64,000 nt of DNA from Halobacteroides halobius DSM 5150. Its GTDB lineage: Bacteria > Bacillota > Halanaerobiia > Halobacteroidales > Halobacteroidaceae. A program made the translations under genes and the position numbers. The notes beneath the pieces were generated by a model, which saw only the letters and a program-made list of their open reading frames with translations, was not told the DNA's origin and did no database searches. The DNA lies in the NCBI RefSeq assembly GCF_000328625.1, contig NC_019978.1:2480001-2544000 (forward strand). The letters are read 5' to 3'. Positions 8,901-20,387 of the stretch are shown in pieces; the first letter of the stretch is position 1, and every line of letters starts with the position of its first letter.

Positions 8901-10151
8901 TTAATCGATTATTTCTTGTAATGAAGCTAACATTTCTTTGTTATTTGAACTAGCTTTAATTTGTTTAATAAAAGATCTAATGATTTGACTAGACCGTGAG
9001 TTATTCATTTCCCTTCTTAGATCCCACATAGTATCTAATTCATCATCTGATAATAATAAATCTTCTTTTCTAGTCCCCGATTTTTTAACATCAATAGCAG
9101 GGAATAATCTCTTTTCAGCTAACTGACGACTTAAATGTAACTCCATATTCCCGGTACCTTTAAATTCTTCATAAATCATATCATCCATTCTGCTTCCAGT
9201 CTCCACTAAAGCAGTAGCTAAAACAGTTAAACTCCCGCCCTCTTCTATATTTCTAGCTGCTCCAAAGAAGCGTTTAGGCTTATGTAAAGCTGTAGGATCT
9301 AGCCCCCCCGAAAGTGTACGACCACTAGAAGGAATATTAACATTATAAGCCCTTGCTAATCTAGTAATACTATCTAATAAAATTACAACATCCTGCTTTT
9401 GTTCTACCAACCTTTTAGCCTCTTTTAATACTAACTCTGCTACATTTATATGGTTTTCAGGCGGTTCATCAAAAGTGGAACTAATCACTTCTGCATCGAC
9501 TGATCTGCTCATGTCGGTTACTTCCTCAGGTCGTTCGTCAATCAATAGAATCATTAATTTAGCTTCTGGAAAATTAGCTGAAATGCTATTTGCTATCTTC
9601 TTTAGTAAAACTGTCTTTCCTGCTTTAGGTGGGGCCACAATTAATCCCCTTTGGCCCTTACCAATTGGAGCTACTAAATCAACTAATCGACTAGAAATTT
9701 CATTTGAATTATGCTCTAGAGTTATTCTTTCTTGGGGATAAAGTGGGGTTAAGTCCTCAAAATGTGGTCTTTCTTGGGCCAACTCTGGATCCTGATAATT
9801 AACTGCTTCAATTCTTAATAAAGCAAAATATCGTTCATTATCTTTAGGTTGGCGAACTTGGCCCGATACTACATCTCCCTCCCTTAAGTCAAATCTCTTA
9901 ATCTGGGACGCAGAGATATAAATATCATCTGTACTAGGTACATATTCTGAAGGACGCAAAAAGCCATATCCATCAGGGAGGATCTCTAAAACACCCTCTG
10001 CAAAGATCAATCCACCTTTTTCAGTCTCAGCTTTTAAAATTTCAAAAATCAAATCTCGCTTCTTTAGATTACTATAACCTGTAATCCCTAAATCTTTAGC
10101 CACTTGGTATAATTCATTAATCGTTTTATCTTCTAATTCACTAATATTCAT
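8901..10151 (-). CDS. rho: Transcription termination factor Rho
   Basis: Hexameric RNA-dependent ATPase/translocase ending factor-dependent transcripts. It is 416 residues: Rho N-terminal helical domain (about 1-45), cold-shock-like RNA-binding domain (about 50-120, with GYGFLRP), and an ATPase domain with the Walker A loop in [13 protein letters not shown] (about 172-184), [15 protein letters not shown] and the Q-loop region. It has no long acidic or basic N-terminal insertion. Neighbours fba, glpX and rpmE match the Bacillus order. Confidence 0.97.
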   Translation of the reverse strand: MNISELEDKTINELYQVAKDLGITGYSNLKKRDLIFEILKAETEKGGLIFAEGVLEILPDGYGFLRPSEYVPSTDDIYISASQIKRFDLREGDVVSGQVRQPKDNERYFALLRIEAVNYQDPELAQERPHFEDLTPLYPQERITLEHNSNEISSRLVDLVAPIGKGQRGLIVAPPKAGKTVLLKKIANSISANFPEAKLMILLIDERPEEVTDMSRSVDAEVISSTFDEPPENHINVAELVLKEAKRLVEQKQDVVILLDSITRLARAYNVNIPSSGRTLSGGLDPTALHKPKRFFGAARNIEEGGSLTVLATALVETGSRMDDMIYEEFKGTGNMELHLSRQLAEKRLFPAIDVKKSGTRKEDLLLSDDELDTMWDLRREMNNSRSSQIIRSFIKQIKASSNNKEMLASLQEIID

Positions 10152-10172
10152 TTACTAAAATTCCTCCCTAAA

Positions 10173-11198
10173 CTAGATTCCTAGCCTAAACATTACATAA
10201 GCCCCAAATAAGTAAATGGTAGCAATGGAAATAGTATCCCAACCAATAGTTAAGAAAGTCTTTTCAGACCGGTAAAAGAGACCTATAACAGCAATTCCAC
10301 TTAAAATCAAACCTAAAACAGCTGTAAACGCATGAGATAGGGAAGCAGCTGCTAATACTGGACCACCTCTATAAAATAACTCTGCTGCTAGAATAATTAC
10401 CATATTAAAAATATTACTGCCAAACACATTTCCTACTGCTATATCATAAGCATTAATTCTAATTGCAGAAATAGTAGCTACTAGTTCTGGTAAAGAAGTT
10501 GCAGCTGCCACTAAAATTGTACCCATAAAGCTCGCTTTTAAACCAGTTAAAGTAGCCAATTTATCTGCAGAAGAAGATAATTTGATCCCTGCAATAACAA
10601 TTATAACCGCTGAAATAGCAAACCCGATAATAGCCTTATTTAATGACATCTTTAAATCTAATAATTCTTCTTCTTCATCTTCTATTTGATTCTTACTTTC
10701 GTAGCGAAAGATCAATCGAGCTCCAATCAAATAAGTAATAAAAATAATAATAGGTCCAATTCCAATCCCAAATAAACCAACTTGTAAATCACTTAAATAA
10801 TGAACTAAAATAAATAAAGTAGCAAAAGCCGATAATAAAATTCCCAATAAAGCAGATAATATATGTTTAGAATGGACTCTTAACATAAAAGGTCCAGTTC
10901 CATGAATTAAATCAGCTATAGCCAAAATAGCTAAATTAAATGTATTACTCCCAAAAACATTCCCTACTGCTATATTAGGTGCTCCAATGGCTGAAGCTGT
11001 CCCACTAGTTACTACTTCAGGTAATGAAGTAGCCCCTGCTACTAGAATACTTCCTACTAATGCTTGACCAAGACCTGTTTTAGTAGCAATTATATCTCCA
11101 TAATCAGATAATTTAGTTCCTGCTAAAATAATTGCTAAGGCCGATAGAAAAAATACTAACCATAATGAAGACAATTCTGTTTCCTCCTTATTTACCAT
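10173..11198 (-). CDS. Sodium/calcium exchanger family (CaCA) membrane protein
   Basis: Integral membrane cation antiporter of the YrbG-like CaCA group. The two inverted alpha repeats are clear: GATSLPEVVTSGTASA with NIAVGNVFGSNTFN in the first half, and AATSLPELVATISAIR with DIAVGNVFGSNIFN in the second. They are separated by an acidic cytosolic loop (QIEDEEEEL, about 165-175). About ten membrane segments; 341 residues from the ATG at 11198, preferred over the ATG two codons upstream because of spacing to AAGGA. Ca2+/Na+ exchange is the family expectation; the ion is not proven. Confidence 0.87.
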   Translation of the reverse strand: MVNKEETELSSLWLVFFLSALAIILAGTKLSDYGDIIATKTGLGQALVGSILVAGATSLPEVVTSGTASAIGAPNIAVGNVFGSNTFNLAILAIADLIHGTGPFMLRVHSKHILSALLGILLSAFATLFILVHYLSDLQVGLFGIGIGPIIIFITYLIGARLIFRYESKNQIEDEEEELLDLKMSLNKAIIGFAISAVIIVIAGIKLSSSADKLATLTGLKASFMGTILVAAATSLPELVATISAIRINAYDIAVGNVFGSNIFNMVIILAAELFYRGGPVLAAASLSHAFTAVLGLILSGIAVIGLFYRSEKTFLTIGWDTISIATIYLFGAYVMFRLGI

Positions 11199-11261
11199 AT
11201 GCATTTCCTTTATTATTTATTATATACCCCACTGATTTTGAAGTCAATTGTCTAACAACAA

Positions 11262-12239
11262 TTATTTGTTAGGAAATGGTTTCTGGTCTAACCTGTGGAT
11301 TGCTTCTACAAATCTTATAGTTCCTGTTTTAGATCTCATAACTAACGAATGTGTCTCAGCCTGATTACCTCTAAAACGGACTCCTTCTAACATTTCTCCA
11401 TCAGTTACACCTGTAGCAGAAAAGATAACTCGATCTCCTTTAGCTAAATCCTCCATCCCTAAAGCTGCTTCTACTTCATTAATTCCCATCTCTTTGGCCC
11501 GTTGAACTTCCTCTTTACTTTGAGGAACTAATCGCGCCTGCATATCTCCATCTAAACATTTTAAGCCAGCTGCAGCCAACACACCTTCTGGAGCACCACC
11601 AATCCCCATTAATAGATCAACTCCAGTACCAGATAAACCTGTAGCTAATGCAGCAGCTACATCACCATCATCAATTAATTTGATCTTGGCCCCTGCTTCT
11701 CTAACTTGATCTATTAATTTTCCTTTTTTTCTGTGGCGTGGCTTATCCAAAATAACTACAGTTACATCTTCAACCGGTTTATTCAATGCAGTAGCTACTG
11801 CATTGATATTTTCCTCTACTGAAGAATTAATATCAATGCTGCCTTTAGCTTCTGGGCCAACAGCTATTTTATCCATATACATATCCGGTGCATGTAAGAA
11901 ACAACCCCTTTGTGCTACAGCTAAAACAGATAAAGCATTAGCCCGCCCCTCAGCAATGATTGTAGTCCCTTCCAGAGGGTCAACTGCAATATCAACTTCC
12001 GGAACTCCTCCTTCTCTTGTTCCAATCTTCTCTCCAATATATAACATAGGAGCCTCATCAATCTCTCCTTCTCCAATTACCACTTCTCCATCAATATCGA
12101 CTGTATCAAACATACCTCGCATTGCATCAACTGCTGCTTGATCAGCTGCTTCTTTATCACCTTTTCCCATCCATCTTGCTGAAGCAATAGCCGCTACTTC
12201 TGTTACTCTTACAAATTCAATTGCTAGTTCTCGTTGCAT
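11262..12239 (-). CDS. glpX: Class II fructose-1,6-bisphosphatase
   Basis: Gluconeogenic Mg/Mn-dependent phosphatase producing fructose-6-phosphate. It has 325 residues. Diagnostic segments are [36 protein letters not shown], and the metal/phosphate motif [12 protein letters not shown] (about 85-98). It lies between fba and rho, as in Bacillus where ywjI (glpX) occupies the same position. The FBPase and the aldolase next door act on the same metabolite, giving a glycolysis/gluconeogenesis node. Confidence 0.96.
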   Translation of the reverse strand: MQRELAIEFVRVTEVAAIASARWMGKGDKEAADQAAVDAMRGMFDTVDIDGEVVIGEGEIDEAPMLYIGEKIGTREGGVPEVDIAVDPLEGTTIIAEGRANALSVLAVAQRGCFLHAPDMYMDKIAVGPEAKGSIDINSSVEENINAVATALNKPVEDVTVVILDKPRHRKKGKLIDQVREAGAKIKLIDDGDVAAALATGLSGTGVDLLMGIGGAPEGVLAAAGLKCLDGDMQARLVPQSKEEVQRAKEMGINEVEAALGMEDLAKGDRVIFSATGVTDGEMLEGVRFRGNQAETHSLVMRSKTGTIRFVEAIHRLDQKPFPNK

Positions 12240-12331
12240 TATTATCTCTCCTTTAAATTAATTATAAAATGATTGATTTAAATACTATTTTATGCGTTAG
12301 ACGTTTAACCTTCCCCTCTAAAAACAGAAAA

Positions 12332-12360
12332 AAGGAGCAGATTTAAATCTGCACCTTTTT
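12332..12360 (-). terminator. Intrinsic terminator after fba
   Basis: Stem centred on GCAGATTTAAATCTGC, extended by AAGG/CCTT pairs, with an A tract on the left that gives a U tract on the minus-strand transcript. It lies 24 bases after the fba stop and ends the aldolase transcript ahead of glpX. Confidence 0.75.
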
Positions 12361-12383
12361 GAACTAGACTATTAGATTTATAG

Positions 12384-13238
12384 TTATGCTTTATTGGCAC
12401 TACCGAAAATTTCAATCTTTCTCTTAGCAGCTTCAATAATTCCTTTTTTACCTGGGCCAATAATTTTTCGAGGATCATATACTTCTTTATCCTCTTTAAG
12501 TAACTCTCGTACAACTTTTGTCCAAGCTTGTTGGAAGTCAGTATTAACATTAATCTTAGAAGTTCCTCGATCAATTGCTTTTTTAATATCTTCTGTTGGA
12601 ATACCAGTTCCACCATGTAATACTAAAGGTAAACCAGCAGTCTCTTTAATCTCTAACATTTCTTCAAATCCTAAGTCAGGCTCTCCTTGGTAAGGCCCAT
12701 GAACAGAACCTAAAGCCGGTGCTAAAGCATCAATACCAGTCTTTTCAACTAACTTTTTACACTCTTCTGGATCAGCATACTTAACTTCACCTTCAACACC
12801 ATCTTCTTGTCCACCTACAATCCCTAATTCAGCTTCTACAGATACTCCATTTGCATGAGCATAGTCAACTACTTCTTTAGTAACTTCAACATTTTCTTCA
12901 AATGGATGATGAGAAGCATCAATCATAACTGAAGTATATCCAGCATCAATTGCTTCTTTACAGCTTTCAATACTTGACCCATGATCTAAATGGATTGCAA
13001 CTGGAATAGTAATCTCCATATCTTCTAATAAACCTTCTACAATATTAACTACTGTCTTAAATCCTCCCATATAACTAGTAGCACCTTCAGATACACCTAA
13101 AATTACAGGGGAATTCTCCTCTTGACAAGCCTCTAAAATTGCTTGTGTCCATTCTAGATTATTAATATTAAATTGTCCTACTGCATACTGTTCTTCCTTT
13201 GCCTTGTTCAACATTTCTGTCATTGATACTAATGCCAT
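12384..13238 (-). CDS. fba: Class II fructose-bisphosphate aldolase
   Basis: Zinc-dependent aldolase cleaving fructose-1,6-bisphosphate to two trioses. It is 284 residues. Zinc/catalytic motifs are IHLDHGSS (about 81-88), [21 protein letters not shown] and LVLHGGTGI (about 205-213). It is a paralog of the iolJ gene at 37222. Placed next to glpX as in Bacillus (fbaA). ATG at 13238 follows AAGGAGG. A short terminator follows the gene. Confidence 0.96.
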   Translation of the reverse strand: MALVSMTEMLNKAKEEQYAVGQFNINNLEWTQAILEACQEENSPVILGVSEGATSYMGGFKTVVNIVEGLLEDMEITIPVAIHLDHGSSIESCKEAIDAGYTSVMIDASHHPFEENVEVTKEVVDYAHANGVSVEAELGIVGGQEDGVEGEVKYADPEECKKLVEKTGIDALAPALGSVHGPYQGEPDLGFEEMLEIKETAGLPLVLHGGTGIPTEDIKKAIDRGTSKINVNTDFQQAWTKVVRELLKEDKEVYDPRKIIGPGKKGIIEAAKRKIEIFGSANKA

Positions 13239-13320
13239 TTTTGTACAACCTCCTTGAGTATTTCCACTAGTTATTATACTATACTTAAAATAAAAGTCCT
13301 TTATTTATCTTAAATTTTTA

Positions 13321-13959
13321 TTAAACATTTGTTTTCTCTAAAGCACTAACCACCCCTTCTAAAATCTTAACTTTCTTTAGCTTTCTTAAAGATTTTAGAT
13401 CTTCTTCATTACTAGCTTTCACCTTAGTTATCCCCTTACAGTCCTCACAAATTAACTCTATTTCATCAGGTAACATCTCAATATCTATATCTTTACTCCC
13501 ACATTGACAAACTAATCCACTTTCTTGAGCTATATCATGCAACTCACTTAAAATAGATAGCATGATATCAGGATTATTGAAATAATCCTCAAAATCTAAT
13601 TTATCCATCATTTGTTCTAAATATTCTTCTTCTTGATCAATTAATTCTTTAACTTCACTCTCTTTTCCAAAGTAGCCTAGTTCCGTATTATTCACTGAAC
13701 AATCTATTCCTTTAACTTTATTTGACCAAAACTCATCTTGATCATAAAACTTTCTATGTTTATTGTCACAGAATATACAAGGATACTCTAACCAAAATCT
13801 CTGGCCTGTTTTACCTATAATTAATTTAATAAAACCACAATTACACTCTAGCTCTAATTTATTAGAACCAGCAAACTCAAATATACTTATTGACTCTAAT
13901 TCTAATTTTCCACACTTAGGACATCTCCATGCTAGAGCAGTTTGGTAATCAATTATCAT
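13321..13959 (-). CDS. Cys-rich zinc-ribbon-like protein of unknown function
   Basis: I do not recognise a named family. The 212-residue protein has five Cys pairs: CPKCG at residues 13-17, CNCG near 39, CIFC near 62, CQCG near 150 and CEDC near 168. These look like two zinc-ribbon units flanking an acidic helical middle (EEEYLEQMMDKLDFEDYF). The ATG at 13959 has AAAGGAGGT 9 bases upstream. It stands alone between fba and a secreted protein. Two ribbons could bind nucleic acid or protein; that is inference. No membrane segment or signal peptide. Confidence 0.7.
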   Translation of the reverse strand: MIIDYQTALAWRCPKCGKLELESISIFEFAGSNKLELECNCGFIKLIIGKTGQRFWLEYPCIFCDNKHRKFYDQDEFWSNKVKGIDCSVNNTELGYFGKESEVKELIDQEEEYLEQMMDKLDFEDYFNNPDIMLSILSELHDIAQESGLVCQCGSKDIDIEMLPDEIELICEDCKGITKVKASNEEDLKSLRKLKKVKILEGVVSALEKTNV

Positions 13960-14035
13960 TCGGCTGTACCTCCTTTAACCATTTAATTTATTCTCTATCT
14001 ACATTCAAACTCCTTTAATTTATTGTAAAATCAAT

Positions 14036-14773
14036 TTATATTTTTCGCATTATTGCCAGTTTAACCTGTTTCTTACCTTCTATTTTAATCCAGCTATTAA
14101 CTACTAATTGTTTAAACTTAATTAACCTTTTGCCCCGCTTTAATTTGCTTCTTTTTGTAATACTAAATGACTTAAGCTGAGGCTTTAGTCTAGTCCCCAC
14201 ATTTACAGTTATTTCTTTCTTTTGGTAGTTAATATCAGTTATTATGCCACTGGTTTGATAATGTTGAACTACTAGTTTTTTCAATTGATTATTAATACCT
14301 AAGATGGCTATTCCCTGGTCACCAACTCTAATATTAGACTGGTCAGTTAAAAAATTATTCCGGATTAGTTTAAAATCTTTATTTAAATTAAAGACCCTTT
14401 TAATTTTAGTATTTAAATTTTTAACTATTATTAAATTAACACGTATCCTTTCAACAATAATTGGAATCACTTGATAAAATGAATTTATGACTTCTATTTT
14501 GCCTTGTTGATTTAATTTAATTTTAGCCTCTTGAAAACTAGTAGAATTTATCGGTTTGAGCGCAGATAGATTCACATCTTTACCATTTAATTTAATTATA
14601 GCATTCAAAGCCAAATTATATTCTTGAATCTGCTTATTATTTTTTAATAAAATTGTTCCTTGACTAACATTAACAGCTACTATATCTCCTCTTCTGACTG
14701 ATTTAGCTCTAACTGAACTAACAGATATTAATAATATCAATCCTATCATAACCAATGTTATAGTTTTCTTCAT
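14036..14773 (-). CDS. Exported protein of unknown function
   Basis: Begins MKKTITLVMIGLILLISVSS followed by VRAKS, a clear Sec signal peptide, giving a mature protein of about 220 residues rich in Lys, Ile, Asn and Val with alternating beta-type pattern. I saw no cysteine lipobox. Short valine/isoleucine strands separated by KNN, LNGK and NQQ turns suggest an all-beta fold, perhaps OB- or SH3-like repeats. The start at 14773 is preferred over one nine codons upstream because a G-rich Shine-Dalgarno site lies just before it. Function unknown. Confidence 0.65.
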   Translation of the reverse strand: MKKTITLVMIGLILLISVSSVRAKSVRRGDIVAVNVSQGTILLKNNKQIQEYNLALNAIIKLNGKDVNLSALKPINSTSFQEAKIKLNQQGKIEVINSFYQVIPIIVERIRVNLIIVKNLNTKIKRVFNLNKDFKLIRNNFLTDQSNIRVGDQGIAILGINNQLKKLVVQHYQTSGIITDINYQKKEITVNVGTRLKPQLKSFSITKRSKLKRGKRLIKFKQLVVNSWIKIEGKKQVKLAIMRKI

Positions 14774-14845
14774 AGTTATCCCCCCATAATCAATTATCAA
14801 TAATATTATTGACAGATTATGGAATTAATATACCAAAAAAATAAA

Positions 14846-14868
14846 AAGCAGAGGATTTATCCTCTACT
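14846..14868 (-). terminator. Intrinsic terminator after ridA
   Basis: Stem AGCAGAGGA/TCCTCTACT with a short AT loop, followed on the minus strand by CTTTTTATTTTTTT. It lies 6 bases past the ridA stop. Confidence 0.82.
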
Positions 14869-14873
14869 TAGTA

Positions 14874-15269
14874 CTAATCAATACTAGCTATAATTTCTAT
14901 TTCAATACCTACACCTTTAGGTAGTCTAGCTACTTCAACACAAGCCCGAGCTGGCTTATGATGAGTAAAATATTCGCTATAAACACCATTTATCTGCTCA
15001 AAGTCTTCCATATTACTAATAAATAAAGTAGTCTTTACTACATCAGTTAACTCTAAATCAGCTTCCCGTAAAATAGCTTTTATATTCTCTAATACCTGCT
15101 TGGTTTGAACTTCGATTCCGCCCTTTATTAAATCATCATCTCTTTTAGGATCAGGATCTAAAGGAATTTGCCCAGATACAAATAGTAGATTCCCACATTT
15201 AACCCCTTGAGAATACGGGCCAATTGCTGCTGGTGCCTCTGTAGTACTAACTGTTTCTAAATCTGCCAT
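14874..15269 (-). CDS. ridA: RidA-family enamine/imine deaminase
   Basis: Small trimeric RidA/YjgF protein (131 residues) that hydrolyses reactive 2-aminoacrylate/enamine intermediates released by PLP dehydratases. Visible motifs are APAAIGPYSQGVKCGNLLFVSGQIP and the substrate-binding arginine in KPARACVEVARLPKG (about 103-117), ending IEIEIIASID. It sits 46 bases downstream of threonine deaminase, the enzyme whose products it detoxifies, so the pairing is functionally sensible. Confidence 0.95.
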   Translation of the reverse strand: MADLETVSTTEAPAAIGPYSQGVKCGNLLFVSGQIPLDPDPKRDDDLIKGGIEVQTKQVLENIKAILREADLELTDVVKTTLFISNMEDFEQINGVYSEYFTHHKPARACVEVARLPKGVGIEIEIIASID

Positions 15270-15315
15270 GTTTTCGCCCCCTTTAATTATTTATTGAACT
15301 TACGCCCACTGCTGA

Positions 15316-16527
15316 TTAAATATTAGTCAACAACTGATATCCTTTATCCTCTAAAGATTGATAAATTTTTTGCGCATGTTTTTGATTTCTAGTTTCTAAC
15401 TCTAATTCTACTTCTGCTCTATCAATTGGAATACCTACTTGATGGTGATTATGAGTCACTGAAATTACATTAGCTTTTAATTTAGCAATTTGATTTAAAA
15501 GTTGCTGTAAATTACCCGGCTGATCTTTTAAAACCGTCTTAAACCTTACTTTTCGGCCTGCCCTTGTTAAACCTCGTTCAATAATTCTAGAGATCATATT
15601 CATATCTATATTACCACCACTTAATACAGTTGCTATTTTTTTATCTTTAACTCCCAGCTTATTATTTAATACTGCTGCTAGAGTAGTAGCCCCTGCACCT
15701 TCAACTGTTAACTTGGCCCGTTCTAATAACATTAAAATGGCATTAGAAATCTCTTCATCACTAACAGTTACAAACCTATCAACATATTCTTGGCAAACTT
15801 GATAAGTTAGATTACCAGGTTTCTTAACAGCAATTCCATCAGCAATAGTATTAGCTTTTTCCAAACTTTTTATTTCCCCTTGCTCTAGAGAATACTTCAT
15901 AGAAGCAGCATGATCAGATTCTACACCAATTACTTGAAGACTAGGTTTAAGTGTCTTAGCAGCAATTGCAATTCCAGAAATCAATCCTCCACCCCCAACA
16001 GGGGCCAAGATGATATCTACATCTTTTAACTCGGAAATTATTTCTAAACCAATCGTTCCTTGACCAGCGATTACATCTGGATCATTAAATGGATGTAAAA
16101 AAGTCATTCCTCTTTCTACTTTTAATTCCATAGCTTTATCATAAGCATCATCAAAGACATTACCATGTAGTATAACCTCTGCTCCGTAATTCTCAGTTGC
16201 TGTTACTTTAGCAATTGGAGCATTTTCAGGCATTACAATAGTTGCTTGGATTCCTTCTTTTCTAGCTCCTAGGGCAACACCTTGAGCATGATTTCCAGCT
16301 GAAGAAGCAATTACACCTTTTTCTTGCTCCTCTTTAGTTAAGTTAGTTATTTTATTGTAAGCTCCACGAATTTTAAATGATCCTGTCTTTTGTAAATTCT
16401 CTGTTTTGAGATAAATCTGATTATTACTTAACTTGCTAAAAGTCTTACTATAAGTTAAATCAGTTTTATGTATAACTCCCTCTAAATCTTGAGCTGCTTC
16501 TTTTATTTTTGCTAAATCAACTAACAT
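15316..16527 (-). CDS. ilvA: Threonine ammonia-lyase with C-terminal ACT domain
   Basis: PLP enzyme deaminating threonine to 2-oxobutanoate. It is 403 residues from ATG at 16527, chosen because GGGAGGGA lies 5 bases upstream; a start 12 codons earlier lacks this. The PLP lysine is in TGSFKIRGAYNK (about 48-59), the phosphate loop is PVGGGGLISG, and a single ACT-like domain fills about 325-403. The short one-ACT form is shared by catabolic TdcB-like and biosynthetic IlvA-like enzymes. No branched-chain genes are adjacent, so its role could be either. ridA follows. Confidence 0.9.
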   Translation of the reverse strand: MLVDLAKIKEAAQDLEGVIHKTDLTYSKTFSKLSNNQIYLKTENLQKTGSFKIRGAYNKITNLTKEEQEKGVIASSAGNHAQGVALGARKEGIQATIVMPENAPIAKVTATENYGAEVILHGNVFDDAYDKAMELKVERGMTFLHPFNDPDVIAGQGTIGLEIISELKDVDIILAPVGGGGLISGIAIAAKTLKPSLQVIGVESDHAASMKYSLEQGEIKSLEKANTIADGIAVKKPGNLTYQVCQEYVDRFVTVSDEEISNAILMLLERAKLTVEGAGATTLAAVLNNKLGVKDKKIATVLSGGNIDMNMISRIIERGLTRAGRKVRFKTVLKDQPGNLQQLLNQIAKLKANVISVTHNHHQVGIPIDRAEVELELETRNQKHAQKIYQSLEDKGYQLLTNI

Positions 16528-16586
16528 CAAATCCCTCCCTAAGCAAAAATCCCCTTCTATCACAAAGAGAATTTCTGCTTTTTAGC

Positions 16587-18227
<1,641 letters not shown>

Positions 18228-18240
18228 TTACTCTCGCTAT

Positions 18241-18281
18241 AGAAAAAACTAGAAAATTTAGGCCTCCCTAAACTTTCTAGT
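18241..18281 (-). terminator. Strong intrinsic terminator between the XapX gene and pyrG
   Basis: A 15-bp stem with one mismatch (18248-18262 with 18267-18281), loop CTCC on the plus strand. On the minus strand the stem is followed by TTTTTTCT. It ends transcripts of the XapX gene, or attenuates transcription into pyrG, whose own promoter I could not place. Confidence 0.82.
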
Positions 18282-18290
18282 CTAATAATC

Positions 18291-18446
18291 TTAAATTAAA
18301 GTATTGACTAACCAAAAACCTAAATAAATACCTATAATTCCCATAACACCTGCTAATGTAGGTGGAGCCGGAATAGGTAACTTTAAAAAGGAAAATAAAG
18401 CACCAACAATTAACCCCGATATAGCAGATAATAAAACTTGGTTCAC
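18291..18446 (-). CDS. XapX-domain small membrane protein
   Basis: A 51-residue hydrophobic protein with two membrane spans and the XapX signature: GLIVGALFSFLKLPIPAPPT, then LAGVMGIIGIYLGFWLV. The GTG at 18446 is the start because AAGGAGG lies seven bases upstream and the residues before it are low-complexity and unlike the family; an upstream ATG would add 40 implausible residues. XapX proteins are about 50 residues and of unknown function. It stands between argS and pyrG. Confidence 0.85.
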   Translation of the reverse strand: MNQVLLSAISGLIVGALFSFLKLPIPAPPTLAGVMGIIGIYLGFWLVNTLI

Positions 18447-18721
18447 TTCAATTCCTCCTTGATTAATAATACCCTCTCCCACCCACCCAAAACTTGGGCC
18501 AACGAAAAAAACAAATTGACAATTGAAAATGTACAATTTACAATTAATAATACTAATAAAAATCAAACATTAGTTTAAGATTAAGCTTGAGTAAAGACAC
18601 AAACAATGATATATAGTGAGATCTTATTAGTAGATTTTTGATTAATTAAACATCTACATATTACTTGAATTAATTGATCTTGATTTTTCATTAGGTTTAA
18701 TTGTCAATTGTTAATTAAATG
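18447..18721. other. Non-coding stretch between XapX gene and argS
   Basis: A 275-base A+T-rich stretch with no supportable gene. It contains short copies of an AATTGACAATT-type word near 18510 and, inverted, near 18700 (TTAATTGTCAATTG), which could pair over a long distance or be a degraded repeat. I could not place a convincing promoter. Confidence 0.35.
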
Positions 18722-20386
18722 TTACATACTTTCTGGAGCAGAAACGCCTAATAGATTAAGTACATTAACTAGTACTTGCTTAGTAGCTAAAACTAAAGAT
18801 AATCTAGCTGCTACTAACTCTTGATCATCAACTAATACTCGACATTTGTTATAAAACTTATGGAACTCTGCCGCTAAATCATAAGCAAACCGTGCTATAT
18901 GATGTGGTTCTCTACTTTTAGCACTTTTCGCTATTTCAACTGGATAATCAGCTAGTTTTTTGATTAAATTTAACTCTGCTTCAGCATCTAACTTAGAAAA
19001 ATCAATCTGCTTAAATTCTGGTCTTGCTATTTGTTCTTCTTCTATCTGCTCTAAAATACTACAAATCCGAGCATGAGCATACTGAATATAATAAACTGGA
19101 TTGTCTGTAGACTCTTTTTTAGCTAAATCAAGATCAAAATCAAGATGACTATCTGTACTACGCATTACATAAAAATAACGGGCAGCATCTTTACCTACCT
19201 CTTCCACTACATCTTTAAGAGTTACAAAATTGCCAGAGCGTTTAGACATCTGAAGTTGCTTTCCATCACGTAATAGACTAACCATCTGTACTAAAATAAT
19301 CTGTAGTGCTTCTGTACCATAACCTAGTGCTTCTACCACTGACTTCATTCTTTTAACATAACCATGATGATCAGCACCCCAAATATTAATTACTTCTTTA
19401 AAACCTCGTTGATACTTATTTTGATGATAAGCAATATCAGCAGCCAAATAAGTAGGCGTCCCATCATCTTTGATTACTACTCTATCCTTATCATCACCGA
19501 ATTCAGTCGCTTTAAACCATAAAGCCCCTTCTTCTTCATAAATTAAATCTTTCTCTTTTAATTTAGCTGTTACTTCTTCAATAGAATCAGGATGTAAAGT
19601 CCGTTCACTAAACCAGTTATCAAATTCTACACCAAAACTCTTTAAATCTTCCTCAATATTAGCTATTAATTGTTCATAAGCATACTCTCTAAAGTAATCT
19701 ATTTCTTCTTCTTGAGCTGCTGGTAAATAAGCCTTACCTTCTTGCTCAACAATCTCTTGAGCTATTTCTTTAATATATGCTCCATGATAAGCATCTTCTG
19801 GTAAAGTAATATCCTCTCCCAGCAACTGACAGTATCTAATAGCTACTGATTTACCTAATAGGTCCATCTGATTACCAGCGTTATTAATATAGTATTCTTT
19901 ACTAACATCAAAATTAGCCAGTTTTAAGATATTAGCTAATACATCACCAACAGCTGCACCACGACTATGTCCTACATGTAATGGCCCAGTGGGATTAGCA
20001 CTTACAAACTCAATTTGAACTGGCTTGTTAGCGCCAACATCTATTTGACCATAATTACTACCCTGTTTATTTATCTCTAATAAGACATCATATAACCATT
20101 CATTATTAAAATAAAAATTAATAAATCCCGGACCAGCTATCTCCATTTGAGCTAAAAAATCAAGTTCCGCTAGATTATTAACTATCTTTTCTGCAATCTT
20201 TCGGGGCGGCATCCCTGCTTGTCCAGATAATACCATAGCTAGATTAGTAGCATAATCTCCATGCTCTTCTTCTCTAGGCTCTTCAAGCTTAATATCTGGT
20301 ATAACCTCGACCTCTAAGTCTGTCATTTTAACTGCTTCTTTAAGCTTGGCCCGTAGTTTATCCTGCAAATCCTGAACCAGTGCCAT
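18722..20386 (-). CDS. argS: Arginyl-tRNA synthetase
   Basis: Class I synthetase charging tRNA-Arg. It is 554 residues with N-terminal Add-1 domain (about 1-110), the HIGH-equivalent GPLHVGHSRGAAVGD (about 133-147), a KMSKS-equivalent QMSKRSGNFV, and C-terminal DALR anticodon-binding domain ending LNLLGVSAPESM. It follows the DUF1934 gene with a one-base gap, the same ywiB-argS pairing as in Bacillus. Confidence 0.97.
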   Translation of the reverse strand: MALVQDLQDKLRAKLKEAVKMTDLEVEVIPDIKLEEPREEEHGDYATNLAMVLSGQAGMPPRKIAEKIVNNLAELDFLAQMEIAGPGFINFYFNNEWLYDVLLEINKQGSNYGQIDVGANKPVQIEFVSANPTGPLHVGHSRGAAVGDVLANILKLANFDVSKEYYINNAGNQMDLLGKSVAIRYCQLLGEDITLPEDAYHGAYIKEIAQEIVEQEGKAYLPAAQEEEIDYFREYAYEQLIANIEEDLKSFGVEFDNWFSERTLHPDSIEEVTAKLKEKDLIYEEEGALWFKATEFGDDKDRVVIKDDGTPTYLAADIAYHQNKYQRGFKEVINIWGADHHGYVKRMKSVVEALGYGTEALQIILVQMVSLLRDGKQLQMSKRSGNFVTLKDVVEEVGKDAARYFYVMRSTDSHLDFDLDLAKKESTDNPVYYIQYAHARICSILEQIEEEQIARPEFKQIDFSKLDAEAELNLIKKLADYPVEIAKSAKSREPHHIARFAYDLAAEFHKFYNKCRVLVDDQELVAARLSLVLATKQVLVNVLNLLGVSAPESM

Positions 20387-20387
20387 A

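Noticed and set aside
9475-9741. 88-residue plus-strand frame opposite rho
   Set aside because: It lies opposite the Walker A part of rho, with no promoter or ribosome site and no recognisable fold.
11803-12141. 112-residue plus-strand frame opposite glpX
   Set aside because: Antisense to a conserved enzyme, rich in Ser/Ile/Pro as expected from reversed codons, no ribosome site.
12305-12616. A 103-residue minus-strand frame overlapping fba
   Set aside because: It lies within and past fba in another frame, is Lys/Leu/Arg-rich low-complexity, overlaps the terminator and has no separate ribosome site. It is a shadow.
16528-16586. Possible terminator between pyrG and ilvA
   Set aside because: AAGCA and TGCTT arms can pair, but the inner part has several mismatches and no U tract follows on the minus strand.
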